Assembly: GCF_003095395.1 (NCBI RefSeq)
Contig: NZ_QEIJ01000001.1
Location: forward strand, 558,001 to 622,000
DNA: 64,000 nucleotides
Direction: 5' to 3'
Source: Microbacterium sp. Gd 4-13
Lineage (GTDB): Bacteria; Actinomycetota; Actinomycetes; Actinomycetales; Microbacteriaceae
This document shows, piece after piece, positions 38,237 through 46,494 of this stretch. The notes beneath the pieces were generated by a model that worked only from the letters and a program-made list of their open reading frames with translations, had not been told where the DNA came from and did no database searches. The position numbers were made by a program, and so were the translations under genes. Within the stretch, counting starts at the first letter, position 1; each line of letters begins with the position of its first letter.

Positions 38237-38872
38237 ATGCGGCAGAACCCGAGCTTCGCGATGACCGATGTGGGCGAGCTGCGTCGTCTCATCGAGCTGA
38301 ACCCCTGGATGACCCTCGTGAGCAGTACGGACGACGGTCTCGTCGCCTCCCACTACGCGGTCCTGCTCGACGAGGATCGCGACGACCTCACCGTGGTCGG
38401 GCACGTCGGCAAGCCCGACGACCTGATTCTCGGGCTCGGTGAGCGCGAGCTGATGCTCGTGGTTCAGGGCCCGCACGGATACATCTCGCCGTCCTGGTAC
38501 GGCGGCGCGGCCGCCGTCCCCACCTGGAACTTCGTGTCGGCCCACCTCACGGGCGTCCCCGAGATCCTCGCGCCGGAAGAGAACCTGCGCGTGCTCGACC
38601 GACTGGTCGAGCACTTCGAGCGGCGGGTGCCCGAGCCGCGGATGCTGTGGCAGAGACCGAACGACGACACCTTCGTCGAGCGGCTCGAAAGAGGAACCGT
38701 CGGATTCCGGATGACGCCCACGAGGATCGTCGCGAAGCGGAAGCTGAGTCAGAACAAGACGCCCGATGTGGTCGAGACCATCATCGCCGAGCTCAGCGGC
38801 GCCGGGGCGTACGCGCAGCCCGAGCTCGCCGCCGAGATGCGGCGCGCGGCGGACGCGCGCGTGCAGCGATGA
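38237..38872 (+). CDS. FMN-binding negative regulator (PaiB-like flavin protein)
   Basis: The 211-residue protein resembles the PaiB/FMN-binding split-barrel family: MRQNPSFAMTDVGELRRLIE, ASHYAVLLDEDRDDLTVVGHVGK, GPHGYISPSWYGGAAAVPTWNFVSAH, FRMTPTRIVAKRKLSQNK. Members are named negative regulators after B. subtilis PaiB, but many may be flavoenzymes; no DNA-binding domain is visible here. It overlaps the next gene (ATGA), suggesting co-translation with the amidohydrolase. Confidence 0.85.
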   Translation: MRQNPSFAMTDVGELRRLIELNPWMTLVSSTDDGLVASHYAVLLDEDRDDLTVVGHVGKPDDLILGLGERELMLVVQGPHGYISPSWYGGAAAVPTWNFVSAHLTGVPEILAPEENLRVLDRLVEHFERRVPEPRMLWQRPNDDTFVERLERGTVGFRMTPTRIVAKRKLSQNKTPDVVETIIAELSGAGAYAQPELAAEMRRAADARVQR

Positions 38873-40362
38873 TCGGGGCGCAGATCGGCACGATCCGTGC
38901 TGCCCGCATCGCCGGAGCGGGACGGGAGGTGCTGCCGCACGACGGCGCCTTCGACGTGTTCATCGCCGCCGGACGCATCGTCGACATCGCGCCCACCGGG
39001 GTTCTGCGTGCGGTGGGCGAGGTCGTCGATGCAGACGGCTCGTGGCTCATCCCCGGGTTGTGGGACCACCACGTGCACGCGCTGCAGTGGGCTCTGGTCT
39101 CCCGGCGGATCGACCTGGGTCATGCGACGACCGCGCGCGAGGCGGTCACGATCATGGCGGCATCGACGCCGATCGACGGACGCCGCATCGGCGTCGGGTT
39201 CCGCGACGCGCTGTGGCCCGATGAGCCGTCGCTCGCGCTGCTCGACGAGGCGACCGGTGACCAGCCGGCCTACCTCATCAATGCCGACGTCCACAGCGTG
39301 TGGCTCAACACTGCGGCCTTCGCCCGGGAGGGATTCCCCGCTGACCCCTCGGGGTTCCTCCGGGAGGAGGATGCCTTCGAGATCTCGCGCCGGCTGAACG
39401 CCGCGGATCCGCTCGGGGGCGATCGGCTGGTAGAGGAAGCCGCGCGAGCGGCTGCGGCCCGCGGCGTCGTCGGGATGGTCGACCTCGACATGACGTGGAA
39501 CGACGAGCCGTGGATGCGGCGCGCGGCCGCGGGGTTCGACGTGCTGCGCGTGCGCTACGGCATCTACCCGCAGCATCTCGACCGCGCGATCGCCGAGGGG
39601 CTGCGGACGGGCGATCCGGTTCGAGGTTCGGCGGGCAGCCTCATCCGCACCGGGCCGCTGAAGGTGATCACCGACGGCTCGCTCGGTACGCGGACGGCAG
39701 CGTGCGGGCACCCGTACTCCGACGACCCGCACAACCGGGGCGTGCTGACCGTCGATCCCGCAACCCTCACCGATCTCATGATGCGTGCGACCGGTGCGGG
39801 GCTGGAGTGCGCGATCCACGCGATCGGAGACGTCGCGAACTCCCACGCCCTCGATGCGTTCGCGGCGACCGGCGCGGTCGGAACGATCGAGCATGCGCAG
39901 CTGGTCGCCGCGGCCGACGTCCCGCGGTTCGCCCGTCTGGACGTCACGGCGAGCGTTCAGCCCGAGCACGCGATAGACGACCGCGACGTCACGGACGAGA
40001 TGTGGGCGTCCCAGACCGCGACGGCCTACCCGCTGCGGGCTCTCGCCGACGCCGGTGTCAACCTCGTCCTCGGGTCGGACGCACCGGTCTCGCCGCTCGA
40101 TCCCTGGGCCGCCATCGCGGGCGCGGTGTACCGCACCCGGGACGGCAGAACACCCTGGCGGCCCGAGCAACGGATCAACGCGGCGGTCGCGCTGGCCGCG
40201 TCGACGGCCGGTGGCTCGCGCGGCGGTGCGCGCATCGAGCCTGGGGCACTGGCTGATCTGGCCCTCTGCGAGAACGACCCGCTGGGCGCGTCCGAACTCG
40301 AACTGCGCGGCATGCAGGTCTCGGCGACGCTGCTGGGCGGGCGGATGACGCACCGCACGTGA
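38869..40362 (+). CDS. Amidohydrolase family protein (YtcJ-like)
   Basis: Metal-dependent hydrolase of 497 residues. It shows the first metal site WLIPGLWDHHVHALQW (HxH), a central GSLIRTGPLKVITDGSLGTRT, the His in LECAIHAIGDVANSHALDAF and the late Asp in LVLGSDAPVSPLDPW, in the order of amidohydrolase_3/YtcJ proteins. The substrate is unknown. ATG 38869 overlaps the stop of the PaiB-like gene. A strong hairpin ends the unit. Confidence 0.88.
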   Translation: MIGAQIGTIRAARIAGAGREVLPHDGAFDVFIAAGRIVDIAPTGVLRAVGEVVDADGSWLIPGLWDHHVHALQWALVSRRIDLGHATTAREAVTIMAASTPIDGRRIGVGFRDALWPDEPSLALLDEATGDQPAYLINADVHSVWLNTAAFAREGFPADPSGFLREEDAFEISRRLNAADPLGGDRLVEEAARAAAARGVVGMVDLDMTWNDEPWMRRAAAGFDVLRVRYGIYPQHLDRAIAEGLRTGDPVRGSAGSLIRTGPLKVITDGSLGTRTAACGHPYSDDPHNRGVLTVDPATLTDLMMRATGAGLECAIHAIGDVANSHALDAFAATGAVGTIEHAQLVAAADVPRFARLDVTASVQPEHAIDDRDVTDEMWASQTATAYPLRALADAGVNLVLGSDAPVSPLDPWAAIAGAVYRTRDGRTPWRPEQRINAAVALAASTAGGSRGGARIEPGALADLALCENDPLGASELELRGMQVSATLLGGRMTHRT

Positions 40363-40405
40363 TACGACGAAGGGCTCCGGGATCGACCCGGAGCCCTTCG
40401 TCGTA
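40363..40405. terminator. Bidirectional hairpin between amidohydrolase and dps
   Basis: Exact 19-base arms (40363-40381 and 40387-40405) with a 5-base loop, starting right after the amidohydrolase stop and ending 10 bases from the dps stop. It serves both convergent genes. Confidence 0.85.
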
Positions 40406-40415
40406 GAGTGCGTGG

Positions 40416-40907
40416 TTACGCGGCGAGGTGCGCGAAAAGGAACCAGCGGTCCTTGTCGAGGCCCCGCTTGATCTCGATCGCGACGTCCTGGCTGGTGAGG
40501 TCGGTCTCGTCGAGTCCGTCGACAGCGGCCTGCAGGTCTCCGAGGACGGCGTCGATGTCGGCGAGGACCGCACGGATGATGACGTCGGACGGGGCGAACC
40601 CGGCGGGGACGCTGGTCTGCTTCGCCTTCGACGCGACGCTCTGCAGGCGCGAGTCGATGGGCAGCCCCAGGGCGACGATGCGCTCGGCGGCGAGGTCGGA
40701 CCAAGCCTGAGCGTGGCTCACGATCGTGTCGAGCAGTTCGTGGACGCCGATGAAGTTCGCGCCGCGCACATGCCAGTGCGCCTGCTTGCCGTTGACGACG
40801 AGTGCCTCGAGGCCGAGGACGACGGGGGAGAGGAACTGGGCGGTGGCGGCGGCCATCGTGGGGTCGGCGACCGTCGCGGTCTCGGAAGTGGTGTGGATGT
40901 CAGTCAT
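40416..40907 (-). CDS. dps: Dps ferritin-like DNA protection protein
   Basis: Dps forms a 12-subunit shell that oxidises and stores iron and protects DNA. The 163-residue product has NGKQAHWHVRGANFIGVHEL (His44 and the ferroxidase residues), SHAQAWSDLAAERIVALG with Asp/Glu ligands, and the C-terminal helix DVAIEIKRGLDKDRWFLFAHL. The ATG at 40907 is preceded by GGAGG at 5 bases. A TAGCGT at 40955-40950 could be the -10 box, with a palindrome in the early leader. Confidence 0.94.
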   Translation of the reverse strand: MTDIHTTSETATVADPTMAAATAQFLSPVVLGLEALVVNGKQAHWHVRGANFIGVHELLDTIVSHAQAWSDLAAERIVALGLPIDSRLQSVASKAKQTSVPAGFAPSDVIIRAVLADIDAVLGDLQAAVDGLDETDLTSQDVAIEIKRGLDKDRWFLFAHLAA

Positions 40908-40922
40908 TTTCGCCTCCATGCT

Positions 40923-40937
40923 GGGCACATCGTGCCC
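40923..40937. promoter_or_regulatory. GGGCAC-ATC-GTGCCC palindrome in the dps leader
   Basis: Perfect 6-base inverted repeat with a 3-base centre, between the TAGCGT -10 candidate (40955-40950) and the dps Shine-Dalgarno site. Placed to act as a repressor operator or an RNA hairpin. Confidence 0.45.
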
Positions 40938-41044
40938 CTATGGATGCCAACGCTACTCAGCCCCCCGCATTCCGCAAGCAAGCTGAGGCTCGGCTTACGC
41001 CCGTGTAAACACGCGTCGTTCCCGGGTCTGTGTGCGCCGTCGAC

Positions 41045-41050
41045 TACCGT
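41045..41050 (+). promoter_or_regulatory. -10 hexamer TACCGT of the acyltransferase gene
   Basis: TACCGT ends 7 bases from GTG 41057 and lies downstream of a possible GTG at 41030, which it argues against. Confidence 0.5.
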
Positions 41051-41056
41051 CGAGGG

Positions 41057-43210
41057 GTGCACTCCGCTGACTCTCGCTCCGGCGCCGACTCCCGCTCCGG
41101 ACCGCAGAACCTCGGTGAGCCCGTCGCCACGCGGGCGAGGCTTCGGTCCGACCGCTCGCCCGAGCATGCGGAGCCGTCTCGTTTCCTGCCGCACGTGCAG
41201 GGGCTCCGGGCGATCGCGGTGCTCTTCGTCGTGCTGTATCACTTCTGGCCGGCTCGTCTTCCGGGCGGTTACGTCGGTGTCGACATCTTCTTCGTCATCT
41301 CCGGGTTCCTCATCACCGGTCACCTCATGCGGGAACTCGCCGCGACCGGGACGGTGAAGCTCGGCCAATTCTGGGCGCGCCGCGCGCGGCGTCTGCTGCC
41401 AGCATCGCTGCTCGTCCTCCTCGTCTGCGCGCTCGTGGCGATGTCCCCCTATCTGACCCCCACGTCGGCGCTCCCGAACGAGGTGCAGGAGATCGTCGCC
41501 TCCACGTTCTACGTGCAGAACTGGTTCCTCGCCTTCACGTCGGCCGACTACCTCAACCACGGCGGCGAACCGACAACGGTCCAGCACTACTGGTCGTTGT
41601 CGCTCGAGGAGCAGTTCTACGTGGTCTGGCCGCTCCTCATGCTGCTCGCCGCCTGGGTCGCGGTGAAGTGGATCCGCGGAAACGTGCGCCGCACGGTGCT
41701 CATCACGCTCGGCGCCGTCTCGGTGGCCTCGTTCGTCTTCTGTGTCGTCTTCACCCTCACGAACCCTGCGCCGGCCTACTTCGTCACCTTCACGCGCATG
41801 TGGCAGTTCGGGGTCGGCGCGATGATCGCCCTCGTGCCGATACTGCGCGTGCGCAATCGATGGCTGAGCTTCGTCCTCGGCTGGGGCGGGGTCGTCGTTC
41901 TTCTCTTCGTCGCCTTCCGCTTCGACGGTCAGACACCGTTCCCCGGCTACATGGCGGCTCTCCCGACGCTCGGCGCCGCGGCCATCATCGCTGCATCGAA
42001 CACCGACCGCTGGTGGTACCCGACGCGGGTGCTGTCCCTCCGTCCGGCTCAGTTCATCGGCGACATCTCCTACTCGCTCTACCTGTGGCACTGGCCCCTG
42101 ATCGTCATCGCCCCGTCTGTTCCGTTCTGGGGTCTGACGATCTACCACCGCGTCGCCCTTCTGGGCATCTGTTTCGTGCTCGCCTGGTTGACCAAGAGGT
42201 TCGTCGAAGATCCGACGCGCAGCTGGAAGGTGCTCACCTCCCGGCCCGCGAAGGTGACGCTGTGGACCTCGCTCGCGGCGATGCTCGTCGTCGCTCTCAC
42301 CGCCGGTGGGGCATGGGCCGTCAACGCGACCACCTACCGCGACGGGGTCACCACCCTCGCGCAACTGCGCGAAGACCCGCCCGACTGCTTCGGAGCGGCG
42401 TCGGTGCTCGAACAGGGGTGCGAGACCGCGGATTTCGGCGACAGCATCCTCCCCGCCCCGGGCTTCGCCGGCGTCGATCGGCCGGGTGACGAGCAGTGCT
42501 TCATCCAGCTGAACGATTCACGCGCCCAGCAGTGCGATTTCGGCTCCGACGCACCCGACGCCCCGCGTATCGCTCTCGTGGGGGACAGCCACGCCTTCCA
42601 GCTCCTCTCGACGATGCAGCGCGTTGCGGATGCCGAGGGATGGCACCTGACGACCTTCTTCAAGGGCGCGTGCCCCTGGAACGCGACGCCCCTGTCGACG
42701 CCGGGAGCGTTCGGAGACGCGTGCTCCGATTGGCGCGCCGGCGTGCAGCAGAGCCTCGATTCGCAGGAGTTCGACGCCGTGTTCACCGCGGCGATCGCGA
42801 CGACACCGTACTCGTCGGCCGGCTATGACTCGTCGTACGACGCAGCGGTGGCCGGGTACAGAGAGGCCTGGTCGACCATGACCGATCGCGGGATCCCCGT
42901 GGTGACGGTGGTCGACAATCCGGTCTGGGAGACCGACCCGAACAAGTGCCTGCGCACGCGTGACGCAGCGGAATGCGCGGGTGCCCGGGCCGACGTCCTC
43001 GTCGAGAACGACCCCCTGCGCGGCGCGGCGGACGGGCAAGACCTCGTCACGCTCCTCGACTTCACCGACGTGTACTGCGACGACGAGGTCTGTCATCCCG
43101 TGGTCGGAGGCGCGAACATCTATCGCGACCAGGACCACGTGACCGTGACGTTCGCCGATTCGCTCGCACCTCAGATCACCGCGGCGCTGAGAGATGCCAT
43201 GACGCGGTGA
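41057..43210 (+). CDS. Acyltransferase-3/SGNH cell-surface O-acetyltransferase (OatA-like)
   Basis: The 717-residue membrane protein has an N-terminal acyltransferase-3 domain of about ten helices (FLPHVQGLRAIAVLFVVLYH, GYVGVDIFFVISGFLITGHL, GDISYSLYLWHWPLIVIAPS) and an extracytoplasmic SGNH hydrolase-like domain. The SGNH Ser is in IALVGDSHAFQLL, and the closing Asp-x-x-His is in DQDHVTVTF. Such fusions O-acetylate cell-wall glycans or surface polysaccharides; the target here is unknown. The N-terminal about 40 residues are polar and low in complexity. Confidence 0.92.
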   Translation: MHSADSRSGADSRSGPQNLGEPVATRARLRSDRSPEHAEPSRFLPHVQGLRAIAVLFVVLYHFWPARLPGGYVGVDIFFVISGFLITGHLMRELAATGTVKLGQFWARRARRLLPASLLVLLVCALVAMSPYLTPTSALPNEVQEIVASTFYVQNWFLAFTSADYLNHGGEPTTVQHYWSLSLEEQFYVVWPLLMLLAAWVAVKWIRGNVRRTVLITLGAVSVASFVFCVVFTLTNPAPAYFVTFTRMWQFGVGAMIALVPILRVRNRWLSFVLGWGGVVVLLFVAFRFDGQTPFPGYMAALPTLGAAAIIAASNTDRWWYPTRVLSLRPAQFIGDISYSLYLWHWPLIVIAPSVPFWGLTIYHRVALLGICFVLAWLTKRFVEDPTRSWKVLTSRPAKVTLWTSLAAMLVVALTAGGAWAVNATTYRDGVTTLAQLREDPPDCFGAASVLEQGCETADFGDSILPAPGFAGVDRPGDEQCFIQLNDSRAQQCDFGSDAPDAPRIALVGDSHAFQLLSTMQRVADAEGWHLTTFFKGACPWNATPLSTPGAFGDACSDWRAGVQQSLDSQEFDAVFTAAIATTPYSSAGYDSSYDAAVAGYREAWSTMTDRGIPVVTVVDNPVWETDPNKCLRTRDAAECAGARADVLVENDPLRGAADGQDLVTLLDFTDVYCDDEVCHPVVGGANIYRDQDHVTVTFADSLAPQITAALRDAMTR

Positions 43211-43265
43211 GCGGATGCGGACGGCTCATCGCACGACGCGGCCGAGCTTCGTCGGGGTCTGTCAG

Positions 43266-43271
43266 TAGGGT
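43266..43271 (+). promoter_or_regulatory. -10 hexamer TAGGGT of the gamma carbonic anhydrase gene
   Basis: TAGGGT ends 7 bases from ATG 43278; predicted leaderless. Confidence 0.6.
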
Positions 43272-43277
43272 CGATGG

Positions 43278-43832
43278 ATGACCAGCGCCAACGATGCCAG
43301 TGTTCTCCGCCTCGGCGAGGCGGTCCCCTTCGTTCATGAATCGGCCTTCGTGGCCGCGGGCGCCCGGGTGATCGGGGCGGTGTCGCTCGAACGGGAATCG
43401 AGCGTCTGGTACAACGCGGTGCTCAGGGCCGACGGCGACACCATCGTCATCGGGGCCGGCAGCAACCTTCAGGACAACGTCTCCGTGCACGTCGACAAGG
43501 GGCATCCTGTGCGCATCGGTGAGAACGTGTCGGTCGGCCACAACGCGGTCGTCCATGGGTGCACCATCGGTGACGGGACGCTGATCGGGATGGGGAGCGT
43601 GGTGCTCTCCGGCGCCGTGATCGGCGAAGGGTGCCTGGTGGCCGGGGGAGCGGTCGTACGGGAAGGGGCCGTGATCCCTCCGGGATCGCTCGTGGCCGGC
43701 GTCCCCGCGAAGGTGCGTCGCGAACTCACCGACGATGAGAAGGCGAAGATCCTCCGCAACGCGGAGGTCTACCGGGCAAGGCTGGACGAGCACCGCGCGG
43801 CGGCCGACGTGATCGGCGACCGGCCGGAGTGA
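43278..43832 (+). CDS. Gamma carbonic anhydrase-like left-handed beta-helix protein
   Basis: The 184-residue protein is made of hexapeptide repeats (ESSVWYNAVLRADGDTIVIG, GSNLQDNVSVHVDKGHPVRI, ENVSVGHNAVVHGCTIGDGT) with the three histidines expected to bind metal between subunits of a trimer. Whether it hydrates CO2 is not known for most bacterial members. A short C-terminal helix follows. Single gene with its own leaderless promoter. Confidence 0.92.
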   Translation: MTSANDASVLRLGEAVPFVHESAFVAAGARVIGAVSLERESSVWYNAVLRADGDTIVIGAGSNLQDNVSVHVDKGHPVRIGENVSVGHNAVVHGCTIGDGTLIGMGSVVLSGAVIGEGCLVAGGAVVREGAVIPPGSLVAGVPAKVRRELTDDEKAKILRNAEVYRARLDEHRAAADVIGDRPE

Positions 43833-43846
43833 CGCGGATCGCCGCG

Positions 43847-43993
43847 TCAGCCGAGTTCGATGACGATGCGCCCGCCGTGGATGACCCCCGGACCATCGCC
43901 GGGAGTGGGCGCGGGAGCGGGGAGCTCCTGTTTCGATTGCCACTCGTCGCGCGCGTCGGAAGCCGTCGGGTGGAAGAGGGCGAAAACGTCCAT
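43847..43993 (-). CDS. Very short protein, DUF6191-like
   Basis: The 48-residue product MDVFALFHPTASDARDEWQS...GVIHGGRIVIELG has the pattern of tiny actinobacterial DUF6191-type proteins: an aromatic start, a charged helix with the word ARDEW, and a final GGRIVIELG strand. The assignment is from memory of the pattern. No clear Shine-Dalgarno site beyond a G-run next to the ATG. It lies between the carbonic anhydrase and tRNA-Gly. Confidence 0.5.
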   Translation of the reverse strand: MDVFALFHPTASDARDEWQSKQELPAPAPTPGDGPGVIHGGRIVIELG

Positions 43994-44047
43994 TCCCCCA
44001 GCCAACCCGAGGGGGAGAGGCGGCGCATCAACCGAATGGATGATCTT

Positions 44048-44121
44048 TGGAGGGGCTGACGGGAATCGAACCCGCATCATTAGTTTGGAAGACTAAGGCT
44101 TTACCACTAAGCTACAGCCCC
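44048..44121 (-). tRNA. tRNA-Gly (TCC)
   Basis: Reverse-strand cloverleaf: acceptor GGGGCTG/CAGCCCC, D arm GCTT/AAGC, anticodon stem TTAGT/ACTAA with loop CTTCCAA (anticodon TCC), T arm GCGGG/CCCGT with loop TTCGATT, discriminator T, encoded CCA. A TAGACT at 44167-44162 fits as its -10 box, leaving a leader of about 34 bases. Confidence 0.95.
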
Positions 44122-44161
44122 GCGATTTTCAGTTATCCGCGGCTCAGCCGCAGCATCCGAA

Positions 44162-44167
44162 AGTCTA
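44162..44167 (-). promoter_or_regulatory. -10 hexamer TAGACT of tRNA-Gly
   Basis: TAGACT on the reverse strand, 41 bases from the mature 5' end of tRNA-Gly. Confidence 0.5.
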
Positions 44168-44230
44168 CCGGTTCCGGACGCCCGTTCTGCACATCCGCCC
44201 CGTCCGGCGGGTGGTGGCGGCCCCATCGTC

Positions 44231-44236
44231 TAGACT
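44231..44236 (+). promoter_or_regulatory. -10 hexamer TAGACT of tRNA-Pro (and possibly tig)
   Basis: TAGACT lies 39 bases from the tRNA-Pro 5' end. I see no TANNNT box between the tRNA and tig, so this may also be the tig promoter. Confidence 0.5.
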
Positions 44237-44274
44237 TCTCGGGGCCGTATCGTCGCACGTCCGCGTGCACCGCC

Positions 44275-44348
44275 CGGGGCGTAGCTCAGCTTGGTAGAGC
44301 GCCCGCTTTGGGAGCGGGAGGCCGCAGGTTCAAATCCTGTCGCCCCGA
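44275..44348 (+). tRNA. tRNA-Pro (TGG)
   Basis: Cloverleaf with acceptor CGGGGCG/CGCCCCG, D arm GCTC/GAGC, anticodon loop TTTGGGA (anticodon TGG), T arm with loop TTCAAAT, discriminator A, and no encoded CCA. It lies 76 bases before tig on the same strand. Confidence 0.96.
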
Positions 44349-44384
44349 CGAACGAGCCCCGCAGACCCCAGACCCTTCCGAACG

Positions 44385-44399
44385 CCGCGCTGTGCGCGG
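44385..44399 (+). other. Short hairpin between tRNA-Pro and tig
   Basis: CCGCGC-TGT-GCGCGG is a perfect 6-base stem with a 3-base loop in the spacer. It could trim or partly terminate the tRNA-Pro transcript before tig, or protect the processed mRNA end. Confidence 0.35.
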
Positions 44400-44424
44400 T
44401 CCATCACGAGGAGAACGAACAGGC

Positions 44425-45852
44425 ATGGTCAACAGCACCGTCGAGAAGCTCAGCCCGACCCGGGTGAAGCTGCACATCACTGTCTCGCCGGAGGAGCTCA
44501 AGCCGAGCATCGCTCACGCGTACGAGCACATCGCGCAGGACGTGCAGATCCCCGGTTTCCGCAAGGGCAAGGTGCCCGCCCCCATCATCGACCAGCGCGT
44601 CGGCCGTGGCGCCGTCGTCGAGCACGCCGTCAACGAGGGCCTCGACGGGTTCTACCGTGCGGCCGTCGAGCAGCACAGCCTCCGCGTCATCGGTCGTCCG
44701 AACGCCGAGGTCGTCGAACTCCCCGAGCTCAAGGACTACTCCGGCGACCTCATCGTCGATGTCGAGGTCGACGTGCGCCCCGAGTTCGATCTGCCCGCCT
44801 ACGAGGGCATCACGCTGACCGTCGACGCTGTCGAGGTCGACGAGGCGGCCATCGACGCTGAGCTCGACAGCCTGCGCGCCCGCTTCGGCACCCTCGTCAC
44901 GGTCGACCGCCCCGCGGCCACCGGCGACTTCGTCGAGCTCGACCTCGTCGCCACGATCGACGGCTCCGAGATCGACCGCGCCGAGGGCGTGTCGTACGAG
45001 GTCGGCTCCGGCGAACTGCTCGAGGGCATCGACGAGGCTATCGAGTCGCTCACCGCGGGCGAAGACACCACGTTCCGCTCGAAGCTGGTCGGCGGCGACC
45101 ACGCCGGCGAGGAGTCCGAGGTCTCGGTCAAGATCACCGCCGTGAAGGAGCGCGAGCTTCCCGAGGCCGACGACGACTTCGCGCAGATCGCGAGCGAGTT
45201 CGACACCATCGCCGAACTGCGCGACAGCCTCAAGGAGCGCGTGGCCCAGCAGTCGACCTTCACGCAGGGCTCCGCCGCTCGCGACAAGCTGATCGAGGAG
45301 CTGCTCTCGCAGGTCGAGATCCCCGTTCCCCCGCAGCTGATCGAAGACGAGGTTCACAACCACCTCGAGGGCGAGAACCGCCTCGAGGACGACGAGCACC
45401 GCGCCGAGGTCACCGAAGCGAGCGAGAAGCAGTTCCGCACGCAGATGATCCTCGACAAGATCGCCGAGGACGGCAACGTCCAGGTCTCGCAGGAAGAGCT
45501 GACTCAGTACCTCATCCAGTCGGCCGCCCAGTACGGTATGGCTCCGCAGGAGTTCGTCGAGGCGCTGCAGCAGGGCAACCAGCTGCCCGCGCTCGTCGGC
45601 GAGGTCGCCCGCAACAAGGCGCTGGCCGTCGCGCTCGGCCGCGTCACCGTCGTCGACTCGAACGGCGCTCCCGTCGACCTGAGCGGCTTCGTCGCGATCG
45701 AGGACGAGCCCGAGGCCGAGGCCGAGGTCGTCGAAGAAGCCGAAGAGATCGCGGATGCTGCGGCAGACGCTTCCGACGCCGTGACGGTCGAAGCCGAAGA
45801 GAAGCCCAAGAAGAAGGCCCCCGCCAAGAAGAAGGCTGCGGCCAAGGAGTAA
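44425..45852 (+). CDS. tig: Trigger factor
   Basis: Ribosome-bound chaperone and prolyl isomerase. The 475-residue protein has the ribosome-binding domain with the signature [13 protein letters not shown], the FKBP-type PPIase domain ([20 protein letters not shown]), and the C-terminal helical arms. The tail is acidic and then lysine-rich ([17 protein letters not shown]), common in actinobacterial trigger factors. ATG 44425 follows GAGGAG at about 11 bases. No separate -10 box is visible after tRNA-Pro. A terminator follows the stop. Confidence 0.97.
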   Translation: MVNSTVEKLSPTRVKLHITVSPEELKPSIAHAYEHIAQDVQIPGFRKGKVPAPIIDQRVGRGAVVEHAVNEGLDGFYRAAVEQHSLRVIGRPNAEVVELPELKDYSGDLIVDVEVDVRPEFDLPAYEGITLTVDAVEVDEAAIDAELDSLRARFGTLVTVDRPAATGDFVELDLVATIDGSEIDRAEGVSYEVGSGELLEGIDEAIESLTAGEDTTFRSKLVGGDHAGEESEVSVKITAVKERELPEADDDFAQIASEFDTIAELRDSLKERVAQQSTFTQGSAARDKLIEELLSQVEIPVPPQLIEDEVHNHLEGENRLEDDEHRAEVTEASEKQFRTQMILDKIAEDGNVQVSQEELTQYLIQSAAQYGMAPQEFVEALQQGNQLPALVGEVARNKALAVALGRVTVVDSNGAPVDLSGFVAIEDEPEAEAEVVEEAEEIADAAADASDAVTVEAEEKPKKKAPAKKKAAAKE

Positions 45853-45859
45853 GACCCTT

Positions 45860-45899
45860 CGAGAAAGGGGCGGATGCAGCAGCATCCGCCCCTTTCTCG
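45860..45899 (+). terminator. Terminator of tig
   Basis: Exact 18-base arms (45860-45877 and 45882-45899) with a 4-base loop, 8 bases after the tig stop. Confidence 0.85.
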
Positions 45900-45919
45900 T
45901 CCCCCGAAGGAGCAGGGCG

Positions 45920-46414
45920 ATGAGCGAGCAGAGCTGGCAGGACCGCGTGGACGCGGTGTGGGCGGATGACACCCTCGCCCCCGACGACGTGATCACGGCG
46001 ATCGACGCGCTCGCTTCCGAACGGCCGGAGGACGACCCGGTGGCGTTGTTCGAGCGAGCCGGTGCCCGCGACTCGGCCGGCCGGGAGTCCGAGGCCGAGA
46101 CGCTGTACCGGCGCGCGCTCGAGCTCGGGCTGGATGATGAGCGCCGCGCACGCGCGACCATCCAGCTCGCGAGCACGATCCGCAATCTCGGTCAGGTGCC
46201 GGAGGCACTCGCCCTTCTGCGTGAGGAGTACGAACGCGCCCCCGGCACGCCGATGAACGACGCCGCCGCGGCGTTCTACGCACTGGCGCTGGTCTCGGCG
46301 GGGCAGGCCGACCGCGCGGCATCCGTCGCGCTTCGTGCGCTCGCCCCGCACCTCCCGCGTTACACGCGGTCAGTGCGGGGCTACGCCGAGGAGATCGTGA
46401 ATGGACACGCTTGA
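45920..46414 (+). CDS. Tetratricopeptide repeat protein
   Basis: The 164-residue soluble protein contains about three TPR-like helix pairs (ALFERAGARDSAGRESEAET, ARATIQLASTIRNLGQVPEA, FYALALVSAGQADRAASVAL). Such proteins mediate protein contacts; no catalytic site is visible. AAGGAG stands 7 bases before the ATG. It lies between tig and clpP1 but has no overlap with either. Confidence 0.8.
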   Translation: MSEQSWQDRVDAVWADDTLAPDDVITAIDALASERPEDDPVALFERAGARDSAGRESEAETLYRRALELGLDDERRARATIQLASTIRNLGQVPEALALLREEYERAPGTPMNDAAAAFYALALVSAGQADRAASVALRALAPHLPRYTRSVRGYAEEIVNGHA

Positions 46415-46457
46415 TCTGCCCACGGCGAACACGACCTCGGGCCTGAAACCGCGCCGG

Positions 46458-46463
46458 TAGATT
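46458..46463 (+). promoter_or_regulatory. -10 hexamer TAGATT of clpP1-clpP2
   Basis: TAGATT is followed by a leader of about 25 bases with AGGAGT before the clpP1 ATG. This is a leadered promoter, unlike most in the window. Confidence 0.5.
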
Positions 46464-46494
46464 CGAAGCCGACCCCGAGGAATCAGGAGTATTC

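Noticed and set aside
43973..44040. Rho-independent terminator downstream of the carbonic anhydrase gene
   Set aside because: G-rich and C-rich runs are present but no stem of more than a few pairs forms.
43829..44059. Plus-strand frame of 76 residues running into tRNA-Gly
   Set aside because: It overlaps the tRNA and the better minus-strand small gene, and has no ribosome binding site.
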